In this document: positions 16,906-24,851 of the stretch, one piece after another
How the letters are laid out: each line of letters opens with the position of its first letter
Numbering within the stretch: position 1 is the first letter of the stretch
Position numbers and translations under genes: made by a program
Notes under the pieces: generated by a model
What the model saw: the letters and a program-made list of their open reading frames with translations, nothing else
What the model was told of the DNA's origin: nothing
The model's database searches: none
DNA from: JAGOBP01 sp046328575
GTDB lineage: Bacteria > Chloroflexota > Anaerolineae > Fen-1058
Direction: 5' to 3'
Assembly: GCA_046328575.1 (NCBI GenBank)
Contig: JAXLWI010000001.1
Location: forward strand, 1 to 64,000
DNA: 64,000 nucleotides

Positions 16906-19713
16906 TTACTCCTGCCCGGCCTTCAGCCTGACCACTTGCTCTCGCCGTCGCGCCACGACTTTGCGCATCCAGTCTAGCACGTACACGACCGGCGGGAAAA
17001 TCACGAACATCAGCCAATACTCGATCGGCGGCGGGCGATGCCCAAAGGCTTCCGCCAGCGGCGGCACATAGATCAACAGCGCGATGATGACCACCATTGC
17101 GGCGATACCGATCAACAAATATTTATTGCTCAAGAAACCTTGCTGATGCACCTTATCCACTTCGGTGCGGCACGCCACCGCACTCCCGATCTGCGCTGCC
17201 ACCACCCCCATGTGAAAGACCGTCGTCGCCGTCGCGTACGCCACACCATCGGCGAAACCGGCGCGCACCTCGGCGGGCAGCAGCGACACCGGAAACAGCG
17301 TCGACCAATCGCCGTAGCCGAGTTGCGCTGCCACCGCATAGAAGCCAAGATAACACAGAATTGTCTCGATGGTGCCGATCATTGCCGCGCGGCTCAGCAA
17401 CCGCCGATCGATCAGCTGGGCCGATCGGCGCCGCGGCGCCCGCCGCATCACGTTCGGCTCCGGCTTCTCCATGCCCAGCGCCAGCGCGGGCAGCAGATCG
17501 GTGCCCAGGTCGATCGCCAAAATTTGCGGCACGGTCAACGCTAGCGGAATGTTGAACAACGACATTAGGATGAACGGCAAAATCTCCGGCACATTACTGG
17601 CGAAGATGTACGTAGTGAACTTGCGCAGATTGTCGAAGACGGCACGGCCTTCGCGCACGGCGGTCGCAATCGCGCCGAAGTTATCGTCGGTCAAGATCAC
17701 ATCGGCGGCTTGCTTCGCCACGTCGGTGCCCGTGATGCCCATCGCAATACCGATGTCGCTTTTGCGCAGCGCGGGCGCATCGTTGACGCCGTCGCCTAAC
17801 ATCGCCACGGTTTCACCACGCGCTTGAAACGCGGCCACCAACCGCAACTTGTGATCGGGCGCCATGCGCGCAAAGATCGTCTCTTCGGCCAACGCCTCTT
17901 TCAACTGCTCGTCGTTCAACTCGTCGAGGTCCGCGCCGGTCAGGATTTGCGGTGAGGGTGTGCGCAGCAAACCGATGCGGCGCGCGACTGATTCAGCGGT
18001 AAGGCCGTAATCGCCGGTAATCATCGCCAAGCGGATACCGGCCGAATGGAACTGCTGAATCGCGTCAGCGACTTCGGGCCGCGGCGGATCCATCATCGCG
18101 GCTAGACCGATGAACGTCAGTTCACGTTCCACACTTTCCGGCGAGAATTTCGCTGGACCCGATCGCGGCGGCAGTTCGCGCCACGCCAACGCCAATACGC
18201 GCAGAGCGTTGCGAGCATAATCATCGTTGGCGGCCAACACTTCGGCGCGCAAGACCGGTGTTAATTCGCGTACCTCGCCGTCGATCAGAATGTAGCGGCA
18301 CAACTGCAAGACTTCACGCGGCGCGCCCTTGATGAACGCCACTTCTTGCCCAGACCACTGATGGATCGTGCTCATGCGTTTGCGCTTTGCATCAAAGGGG
18401 AGTTCGTGTACGCGCGGATACTGCGCCAACGTCGCCGCTTCGTCGAGGCCGCCTTTCAGCGCCAGCACGCGCAGCGCCGCCTCGGTCTGGTCGCCCAGCG
18501 CGGTCCAGTGCGGCCGATCGGGTGTCGGCGGATTCAATCGGGCGTTGTTGCACAGCAGCGCCGCCGTGCACAACAATTTGAATTCATCTTCGTACTGGGT
18601 CTTGATCGGTGAAGGTGAAAACTGGCCGTGAGGTTCATAGCCCACGCCCGATACGCTCAGTCGCCGCCGCGCCACCCACACATCGCGCACCGTCATTTGA
18701 TTCTGCGTCAGCGTGCCGCTCTTATCCGTGCAAATCACCGAGGTCGCGCCAAGTTCTTCGACCGTGGCGAGCCGTTTAACCAGCACGCCGTTCTGCGCGA
18801 GGCGTTGACCCGCCATCGCCAGCGTCAGCGTCACGGTCGGCTGCAAGCCTTCCGGCAAGAACGCCACGATCAAGCCGATGCCTAAAATAAAGGCTTCTTC
18901 CAGTTTCATCGACTGATCGAACGCACCGACGGCGATCACGATCACGCCCAGACCGATCGCCAAGAGCGACAATTTCCGCGTTAACTGCGCAAGTTGTTGT
19001 TGCAGCGGGCTGGGCGATTCGGGCACGGCCTGCGTGAGATTGGCGATGCGACCGAACTGCGTGGCCATGCCGGTTTCATACACCACGGCTCGACCGGTGC
19101 CGGACACGACCGAGGTGCCCGCAAAAACGAGGTTGGGCCGCTCGACTTCAGTCAAGCCTTCGCGCACCGACGCGTCTGCTGATTTGCGCGCGGGCACGGC
19201 TTCGCCCGTCAACGTGGAGTTGTTGACGCGCAAGCCATATTCTTCGATCACGCGCGCATCGGCAGCGATGTCATCGCCTTCGGCCAACACCAGTACATCG
19301 CCGACGACGACCTCACTGGCTGGCACGCGGGTTTCCACCCCCGATCGGATCACGCGCGCGTACGCGGGCAGCAGATGCTTCAGCGCTGTCATGGCGCGTT
19401 GGGCACGATGCTCCTGCCAGAACGCAAACACTGCATTGATGATCACCACCGACCAGATGACCAGCCCCAGCACCAAGCGCTGACTACCGATCAGCGCCAG
19501 TGCGCCTGCGCCCCACAGCAACAGCGCCATCGGATGACGCAACTGCGCGAGCAAGCGCCGCTGAACAGGCAACGGGGGCGGTTCACGTAGACTGTTGGGG
19601 CCGTAAGCCTCCAGTCGCGATTGAACCTGCTGGGGTGTCAGACCTGCCGCCGCTGATTCCAGCGCGTGAAACACATCGGCAACGTGCAGGGCGTGGAGGG
19701 GTTCGGAGATCAT
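16906..19713 (-). CDS. P2-type cation-transporting ATPase
   Basis: This 935-aa membrane pump has a cation ATPase N-domain (residues 10-70), membrane helices M1-M2 (63-97), an actuator loop with TGEA at 169-172, and M3-M4 with the ion-site motif PEGLQPTVT at 287-295. The phosphorylation loop CTDKSGTLTQN carries Asp330, the nucleotide domain runs to about 600, MLGDGVNDAPAL is the hinge motif, and six C-terminal helices follow. PEGL with a following TVT resembles calcium and Na/K-type pumps. Two usual residues differ: DKSGT replaces DKTGT, and TGEA replaces TGES. The catalytic Asp and Glu are kept. Linkage to RCK proteins and APC permeases makes Na/K-type or potassium-related transport plausible, but the ion cannot be read from sequence. 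Confidence 0.93.
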   Translation of the reverse strand: MISEPLHALHVADVFHALESAAAGLTPQQVQSRLEAYGPNSLREPPPLPVQRRLLAQLRHPMALLLWGAGALALIGSQRLVLGLVIWSVVIINAVFAFWQEHRAQRAMTALKHLLPAYARVIRSGVETRVPASEVVVGDVLVLAEGDDIAADARVIEEYGLRVNNSTLTGEAVPARKSADASVREGLTEVERPNLVFAGTSVVSGTGRAVVYETGMATQFGRIANLTQAVPESPSPLQQQLAQLTRKLSLLAIGLGVIVIAVGAFDQSMKLEEAFILGIGLIVAFLPEGLQPTVTLTLAMAGQRLAQNGVLVKRLATVEELGATSVICTDKSGTLTQNQMTVRDVWVARRRLSVSGVGYEPHGQFSPSPIKTQYEDEFKLLCTAALLCNNARLNPPTPDRPHWTALGDQTEAALRVLALKGGLDEAATLAQYPRVHELPFDAKRKRMSTIHQWSGQEVAFIKGAPREVLQLCRYILIDGEVRELTPVLRAEVLAANDDYARNALRVLALAWRELPPRSGPAKFSPESVERELTFIGLAAMMDPPRPEVADAIQQFHSAGIRLAMITGDYGLTAESVARRIGLLRTPSPQILTGADLDELNDEQLKEALAEETIFARMAPDHKLRLVAAFQARGETVAMLGDGVNDAPALRKSDIGIAMGITGTDVAKQAADVILTDDNFGAIATAVREGRAVFDNLRKFTTYIFASNVPEILPFILMSLFNIPLALTVPQILAIDLGTDLLPALALGMEKPEPNVMRRAPRRRSAQLIDRRLLSRAAMIGTIETILCYLGFYAVAAQLGYGDWSTLFPVSLLPAEVRAGFADGVAYATATTVFHMGVVAAQIGSAVACRTEVDKVHQQGFLSNKYLLIGIAAMVVIIALLIYVPPLAEAFGHRPPPIEYWLMFVIFPPVVYVLDWMRKVVARRREQVVRLKAGQE

Positions 19714-19739
19714 AGTGTAAAGGATAAAGGATGAAATTT

Positions 19740-19775
19740 GAGGGCTGAATCATTCACTTTCGATCTTCAGCCCTC
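19740..19775 (-). repeat. Inverted repeat between APC permease and ATPase genes
   Basis: GAGGGCTGAA and TTCAGCCCTC form a ten-pair stem with a loop of 16 bases, surrounded by simple repeats of CCTTCATC. No strong T-run follows on the minus strand, so it may stabilise the mRNA or attenuate rather than stop transcription. Confidence 0.55.
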
Positions 19776-19794
19776 ATCCTTCATCCCTCAGCCT

Positions 19795-21642
19795 TCATCC
19801 GTGTTTGGCCGGGAAGGCTCGATCGGTATCGCTCGGCTGAGCGGTCTGTTGCGGAGCGCCGCCCAGACGCGGCTCGGCCGGTTGATTCGTCAGATACTGA
19901 TCGATGAATGACGGCGCATCCGGATGATCGGTATGCAGCGCGTGATCGTAATCGCCTGCGGCCACCGGCACTTCATAGCGCACCGGGCGTCGCACGCCGA
20001 CCAACTCGAAGGCCCGCGAGATCAGCGTGAGCAAGCCATACCGATATTCCTGCATCTTCAACGACTGCCATTCGACGATAGACGCCATCGAGCCTTGCAC
20101 GCGCGCTTTGTCGCGTACGATGCGCTGAATTTGCTTTGGATTGCGATAACCCAGTGGCGACAACAACAAGCCGTGCGCCAACAGCGCCAGCACGCTGAAC
20201 GAGATCAACACCACCCAGCCGCCTTCTTCCCACTTGCCGACGATCTGGCCGACAAACACGATACCCGCCAGGGCTGAAGCCACGGTCGCGCCGATGCCCC
20301 CCCACTTGCGCATGCGGCCTGTGTAGTGCTGCCGAATGTGGCGGCGAATTGCCAGGCCCATCACCATGATCGGCATGAACACGCCTACGCCGTAAAACGG
20401 CACAGCCTTGGTCGTCTCGCCGCGCACCAGAAACATGATGAAGACCGCCAAGCCAAATGTGATCGTGACCGAACGCGTGAACGTGCCACGTGGATCGCGA
20501 TACACAATTACTTCGGGAATTTCACCAATCGCCACATCGCGCCATTCGGTGGCCTGCGCGTCCTGAAAAGCCGTCATCGACGCCGCCGCCAGCAGGGCCA
20601 CCGCCAGCAATTGATAGGTCCAGAACAAAATACTGCCACCGGGAATCTGATCAAAACCGATGAAAGCCAGATTGCCCACAAGTGTGCGGCCCAGTGTGCC
20701 ATCGAAGACGTTAAAGCGGATCGCAAAGAACGTCAGCAGCAATGTCGTCAAACCACCGTAAAATAGGAACGACGTTTGTACAGCGCGACCGATACCGCTC
20801 TTGCCGCTATAGAAGTTCCACACTTTATTCAGGCGCGGTAGATGTTTTCTTCCCCACTTCACAAAGCCCGCGTCTTCGTTAATGACAAACTGAATGCCAT
20901 TCGACATGGCTTCGAGACCCGTTAACGCCACCATGCCCTTCATCGACGCCGTGAGCATATGCAAGATCGCCTGCCCCAATGACGCGGCCTGGGGCGTCTC
21001 AGTCACCGCAACGGCGGCCACGCCCTTCGCGTTGGCGATGAACAGACCAACGGCCATCGTGATCGTCAGCATAATAAAAATGCCTAGCAAGGTGAACACC
21101 ACCCGCGACGATTCACCACGTCCACGAATAGTGAGGTACCACGTCACGGCCGCCAACGCCGCGCCAATAAGGAAGTGCCAGATCCAATCAGTGCCGTAAG
21201 CGCCGATCACTGATAACAACTGATCGCCACCGGATAACGCCGACACCACGATCGTCAACACGTAGTCTTGAATCAAGGTCACGGCCACAATCAAGCTCAA
21301 CGTAGGCCACAGATACCGCATCGAGGCGGTGTACGATCCGCCACCTTCGTTGAAGATGCCCAGCGAGTACATGTACAACGCGCCAAACACAAAGTTCGCC
21401 AGCGCGATAACGGCAACGGCAATGTAGGCGTAGTTCTGCAAGCCATAGGGATGCAGCGCGCTCATCATTTCGCCGGTGGCGTAAAAGTACGATGTAAAGT
21501 AATCAACACCAAACAACGCCAGCGCCGCCAACAAACCGATCTGCCCTGCGCCGTGCACATGCGCGTGTTCTTTGTTCTCTTTGGGTGAAGCCTTCCACGC
21601 TAAAAATACAATCACTACCAGTAAGATCACTGAAAATAACAT
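19795..21642 (-). CDS. APC-superfamily permease
   Basis: This 615-aa membrane protein has about 12 hydrophobic helices. The first begins the protein (MLFSVILLVVIVFLAW). The APC hallmark GIFNEGGGSYTASMRYLWPT lies near residue 100, and a Gly-rich unwound helix-1 region occurs at LALFGVDYFTSY. A cytoplasmic tail of about 150 residues follows the last helix. APC permeases carry amino acids or, in the KimA/KUP branch, potassium. Its neighbours (P-type ATPase, two RCK proteins, Usp-like protein) favour potassium or another cation, but the sequence alone allows an amino-acid substrate. It starts three bases before the stop region of the upstream 371-aa gene, so the two are co-transcribed. Confidence 0.85.
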   Translation of the reverse strand: MLFSVILLVVIVFLAWKASPKENKEHAHVHGAGQIGLLAALALFGVDYFTSYFYATGEMMSALHPYGLQNYAYIAVAVIALANFVFGALYMYSLGIFNEGGGSYTASMRYLWPTLSLIVAVTLIQDYVLTIVVSALSGGDQLLSVIGAYGTDWIWHFLIGAALAAVTWYLTIRGRGESSRVVFTLLGIFIMLTITMAVGLFIANAKGVAAVAVTETPQAASLGQAILHMLTASMKGMVALTGLEAMSNGIQFVINEDAGFVKWGRKHLPRLNKVWNFYSGKSGIGRAVQTSFLFYGGLTTLLLTFFAIRFNVFDGTLGRTLVGNLAFIGFDQIPGGSILFWTYQLLAVALLAAASMTAFQDAQATEWRDVAIGEIPEVIVYRDPRGTFTRSVTITFGLAVFIMFLVRGETTKAVPFYGVGVFMPIMVMGLAIRRHIRQHYTGRMRKWGGIGATVASALAGIVFVGQIVGKWEEGGWVVLISFSVLALLAHGLLLSPLGYRNPKQIQRIVRDKARVQGSMASIVEWQSLKMQEYRYGLLTLISRAFELVGVRRPVRYEVPVAAGDYDHALHTDHPDAPSFIDQYLTNQPAEPRLGGAPQQTAQPSDTDRAFPAKHG

Positions 21643-21645
21643 AGG

Positions 21646-22761
21646 TCACCTATCCCTTGGGGCCGTGGCAAACGCGACTTCCAACATTGCCAATTCGTCC
21701 AGCAAATGCTGGCGCGTCGAAGTATTGAGGCGTGTGTCCTCGTTAACCTTCGCCTCTTCTTCGCGCACGGCCCGCACCACAAACGCCGGCACAAACATGA
21801 TGCGGCCGGCTGGAATCACTTCGAAGTTATTGAGCGCCAGTGTCAGGGTCTGATCATCGAAGTACGGCACGCTGAGGCTGAGGCCGCGATTGAGATCGTT
21901 GCGCGCGGCCCGCTGCTTGATCGTGGCGATGATGTCGCGCGTCTGATAGCGCGCCAGCGCCCGCCCTTGATTGATCAACTGGCCCAGCAGGCCATACCGC
22001 TTCTGGTGATACTGCTCATCGGCGACGATGTAGGGCGCAAACGCGCGGGCCAGGTGCAGAATCTCCATGTAACGCTGCATCGAGGCCACGTGCGCTTCGG
22101 CCTCGCCGAGTGAGTTGACCAGTAAACGGTCTTGATCGTCAAAGGCCACCCACTGCGGCAAATAGAAGCGTCGCGCCGCCGCGGTGTACGGCACTAACAA
22201 CTCGCCGCGCCCTTCACTGTCTGGCGCGCCCTCTTCGGCGATAGCATCCGTCGTGGCCGTAATGGCCGACTCAGGCTCAAGCACGTCGCCCACAGGAATC
22301 GATGGAATCTCTTCGCCCTCGGCGGCTTCATACGTCACCGATCGACCCGCGGGCAGCATGCCGTGCACCAACTGGATCACCGTGGCGTGGCGCAATAACT
22401 TCGCGCTGATAGCCACACTCCGTTGGTTCGACTGCTCCAATTCGTTCAGGCGCTGCCGCAATTGCTTGCGCAGATCCGCCGGACGAGAAAGCCAATCGAA
22501 CAACCCGGCTCCGCCGACGACTTGCTCGCGCTGATCGGCGGGCACATTGAGCGGCGAACCGCTGGCGGCCTCCACCACCCGATCGGGCAGCGTAAACCGC
22601 ACCTGCCCCAGATGCTGTACCAACGCATCGGCCAGCGTGCGCGCTTGCGCTTCGATAAATCGTTGCGTCAACGTCGGCTGGGCGGCTAACAGCGTCCCGG
22701 CCTCGTCATACTCTTGTTGCAGCGCGTGCGTGATTGCGGCTGCATCGACATTGCGACTCAT
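21646..22761 (-). CDS. Unknown 371-aa protein in the ion-transport operon
   Basis: The family was not recognised. The product is soluble: no signal peptide or membrane helix is visible. Residues 1-150 are mainly helical and charged (LRKQLRQRLNELEQSNQRS). Residues 155-205 are an acidic, low-complexity linker. Residues 205-300 include PYTAAARRFYLPQWVAFDDQ and a helical block, and 300-371 are helical with FEVIPAGRIMFVPAFVVRAV. It sits between a Usp-like membrane protein and an APC permease with gaps of 20 and 3 bases, so it probably acts with the permease, perhaps as a cytoplasmic regulator. That is inference from position only. Confidence 0.75.
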   Translation of the reverse strand: MSRNVDAAAITHALQQEYDEAGTLLAAQPTLTQRFIEAQARTLADALVQHLGQVRFTLPDRVVEAASGSPLNVPADQREQVVGGAGLFDWLSRPADLRKQLRQRLNELEQSNQRSVAISAKLLRHATVIQLVHGMLPAGRSVTYEAAEGEEIPSIPVGDVLEPESAITATTDAIAEEGAPDSEGRGELLVPYTAAARRFYLPQWVAFDDQDRLLVNSLGEAEAHVASMQRYMEILHLARAFAPYIVADEQYHQKRYGLLGQLINQGRALARYQTRDIIATIKQRAARNDLNRGLSLSVPYFDDQTLTLALNNFEVIPAGRIMFVPAFVVRAVREEEAKVNEDTRLNTSTRQHLLDELAMLEVAFATAPRDR

Positions 22762-22781
22762 TCCTTACTCCTTCTCGTTCA

Positions 22782-23411
22782 TTACGCGCGAAAACTTTCC
22801 CACATCCAGATCAGGCCCACTTCAGCGCCGACCGAAATGCACAACAACGCAGTGCGCGGCCAGTCACGTGCGGCCTGGGCAATGAGGACTTGAATCTGAA
22901 AGAAACCACCGATGATGACTAACGGCACCGCCTGCCACATCAACTGCAAGCGGGATGGCCGTTCCGACACAGCGATCGGCACATCGCGCAGTTCCAGCAC
23001 GGGATAAACACCGTTCATTTCGATCATCTGCGCCGCCGATTGATCTTTCCGTCCCCAACGATGAATCTGATGGCTGGCCATGCAGACCAGCACGTCGCCG
23101 GGCCGAACTTCAGACTGCAGTGCTTTGAGCCAACTGCGTCCGGCTACTGGCCGCGCATCTACCGTCAAGCGATCATCTCGAGTGAGTGCCAGCAACAGCG
23201 ACAGTTCACGCCGCAACCGCATTTCTGCGTCCACATCGCGGGCCAGGCCCAGATACGTTACGGCCAGGCGGCGCGACACCGCCAGCGACCAGACTCGCTT
23301 CGCCAGCGCGGCATCGTCCACCTGCTGATCGGGAACGAGCACGACCAAGCGGCGTGCATTCCTCAGGCGCAGCGCCCCGTCAAAAGTCAGTTGAGGTGTC
23401 AATGTCGCCAT
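22782..23411 (-). CDS. Usp-like protein with C-terminal membrane hairpin
   Basis: This 209-aa protein begins with an alpha/beta domain that looks like a universal-stress (Usp) or KdpD-Usp fold. It shows RNARRLVVLVPDQQVDDAAL, then a Rossmann-like LAVTYLGLARDVDAEMRLRR, and DVLVCMASHQIHRWGRKDQS near residues 105-125. Two hydrophobic segments follow (about 160-180 and 187-203), which would anchor it in the membrane. Usp domains often bind ATP or cyclic di-AMP in potassium transport. It is the first gene of the minus-strand run that continues through the 371-aa protein and APC permease. The Usp call is tentative. Confidence 0.65.
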   Translation of the reverse strand: MATLTPQLTFDGALRLRNARRLVVLVPDQQVDDAALAKRVWSLAVSRRLAVTYLGLARDVDAEMRLRRELSLLLALTRDDRLTVDARPVAGRSWLKALQSEVRPGDVLVCMASHQIHRWGRKDQSAAQMIEMNGVYPVLELRDVPIAVSERPSRLQLMWQAVPLVIIGGFFQIQVLIAQAARDWPRTALLCISVGAEVGLIWMWESFRA

Positions 23412-23684
23412 GCCGGTAGCCTCCGTTCTGCTGAATTCAATATTGAGTCTATCAGCTTCAAATAAAACGGCGACAAAAGTTCAGACCAATTGCATAAAGG
23501 ACAAATAAAGATTGGGGTTGGAGAGTGGAGAGTGGCCGACATCCATACTACGTTTGACCCACAAGTAGGTCCGTTCTAAAATAAACGCGCTCTTTGTTCG
23601 CGCGATCAATCAACACGAGGTTGGGCACGGGCGAAGACACGAACTCAGAATAACACACACCTTTTACGGTGAAAGAGAGGAAAC
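23412..23684. other. Intergenic region between divergent genes
   Basis: This AT-richer stretch must hold the promoters of the divergent Usp-like and DUF1801 genes. A frame on the minus strand across 23548-23730 codes for a peptide ending LIDRANKERVYFRTDLLV; it lacks a ribosome site and is not called. No clear promoter pair was resolved. Confidence 0.4.
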
Positions 23685-24062
23685 ATGAAGAATACAGCCC
23701 CCAAAAACATCGATGAGTACATCGCGGCATGTGAACCGAAGGTCCAACCGATTCTGGAAAAGATCCGCGCCATTGTCCGCAGGGAAGCGCCAGAGGCCGA
23801 AGAGGCCATCGGTTACCAGATGCCGACCTTCAAGTTAAACGGCAACCTGGTACACTTCGCAGCCTTCAAACATCATATTGGCTTCTATCCCACGCCCTCA
23901 GGCACCGAGAAATTTCACAAGGAAATCGCGTCTTATAAAGCCGCCAAAGGCTCGATCCAATTTCCACTGGATCAGCCCATTCCCTACGATCTTATCACCA
24001 AGATCGTTAAGTTCAGGGTCAAGGAAAATCGCGCCAAGGCGCCAGCAAAGAAGAAAGCGTAG
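23685..24062 (+). CDS. DUF1801-family (YdhG-like) protein
   Basis: This 125-aa cytoplasmic protein matches the DUF1801 fold, a small alpha/beta domain distantly like CyaY. Family features are IDEYIAACEPKVQPILEKIR at the N-terminus, AEEAIGYQMPTFKLNGNLVH in the centre, FAAFKHHIGFYPTPSGTEKF and KGSIQFPLDQPIPYDLITKI. The tail is Lys/Ala-rich. GAGAGGAAAC precedes the ATG. The role of the family is not settled (iron chaperone has been suggested for YdhG). It stands alone between two minus-strand clusters. Confidence 0.88.
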   Translation: MKNTAPKNIDEYIAACEPKVQPILEKIRAIVRREAPEAEEAIGYQMPTFKLNGNLVHFAAFKHHIGFYPTPSGTEKFHKEIASYKAAKGSIQFPLDQPIPYDLITKIVKFRVKENRAKAPAKKKA

Positions 24063-24079
24063 GGGTAACTCTCGCGGTT

Positions 24080-24153
24080 GCCCAACGCCGCCCGCGAGGA
24101 CACGGGCTGTGAGCAGGCGAAACCGTAGGGCAAACCGGTGGGTCTGCCCCTAC
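24080..24153. repeat. Dispersed palindromic (REP-like) element
   Basis: Two hairpins lie side by side: CGCCCGCGAGGACACGGGC, and GTAGGGCAAACC with GGTCTGCCCCTAC. Both types occur near 15.2-15.5 kb. The element sits between convergent genes, the usual place for such repeats, and may act as a bidirectional terminator. Confidence 0.6.
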
Positions 24154-24851
24154 AGATCATCCGCAATGAAGCGATAGCCCACACCCGGTTCGGTGATGAG
24201 GTACTGGGGTTGTTCGGGGTCGTCTTCCAACTTCTTGCGTAGTTGCCGCATATACACACGCAAATACTCCACGTGATCGGCATCGGCCGGATCCCACACA
24301 TGTGTGAGGATGGCCTGGTGCGTCAACACCCGACCGGCATTTGCGGCCAGATAGGCCAGCAACTTGAACTCGGTTGCGGTGAGTTTCACCTCATCTTCGC
24401 CGCGTGTCACCACGTGCTGCGCCAGATCGATCGTAAGCGGCCCGGCGTGAATCACCGTATGCTTCGTCGCTGGCGCCTGCGCCTGCGCCGAGTGTCGCAG
24501 CGCCACACGCACCCGGGCCAACAATTCTTCCACACCAAACGGCTTGGTCAAATAATCATCCGCGCCTTTATCCAACGCCGCCACCTTATCGCGCTCATTG
24601 TCTCGCACCGACAAAATGATAATCGGCACTTGCGTCCACTCGCGTAATCGCGCGCAGACTTGAATGCCATCCATGTCGGGCAGACTTAAATCGAGAATGA
24701 TCACATCGGGCGGAGTTGCCGCCGCCAGCGCCAAGCCTTCTTCGCCGCGCGCCGCCGTCGAGACGCGGAACTGCCGCGCGGTAAGGATCGTTTTCAGCGC
24801 GCGCAGAATTTGCGGCTCATCATCAATGACGAGTACATGTTGATTGGTCAC
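24150..24851 (-). CDS. Response regulator, KdpE-like (OmpR/PhoB family)
   Basis: This 233-aa cytoplasmic transcription factor has a receiver domain (residues 1-120) with acidic pocket DDE at 10-12, phospho-acceptor Asp54 in ILDLSLPD, Thr/Ser in SVRD and Lys in LTKPFG. Its DNA-binding winged helix (about 135-230) shows LTATEFKLLAYLAANAGRVL and EYLRVYMRQLRKKLEDDPEQ. The last part matches KdpE-type regulators closely. It overlaps the sensor kinase gene by four bases (24848-24851), so the pair is translationally coupled. The expected kdpFABC targets are absent here. Nearby RCK and KimA-like genes are candidate targets. Confidence 0.93.
   Translation of the reverse strand: MTNQHVLVIDDEPQILRALKTILTARQFRVSTAARGEEGLALAAATPPDVIILDLSLPDMDGIQVCARLREWTQVPIIILSVRDNERDKVAALDKGADDYLTKPFGVEELLARVRVALRHSAQAQAPATKHTVIHAGPLTIDLAQHVVTRGEDEVKLTATEFKLLAYLAANAGRVLTHQAILTHVWDPADADHVEYLRVYMRQLRKKLEDDPEQPQYLITEPGVGYRFIADDL

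Noticed and set aside
23548..23730. A 60-codon minus-strand frame ahead of the DUF1801 gene
   Set aside because: It overlaps the start of that gene and lacks a ribosome site; kept only as a note on the spacer.
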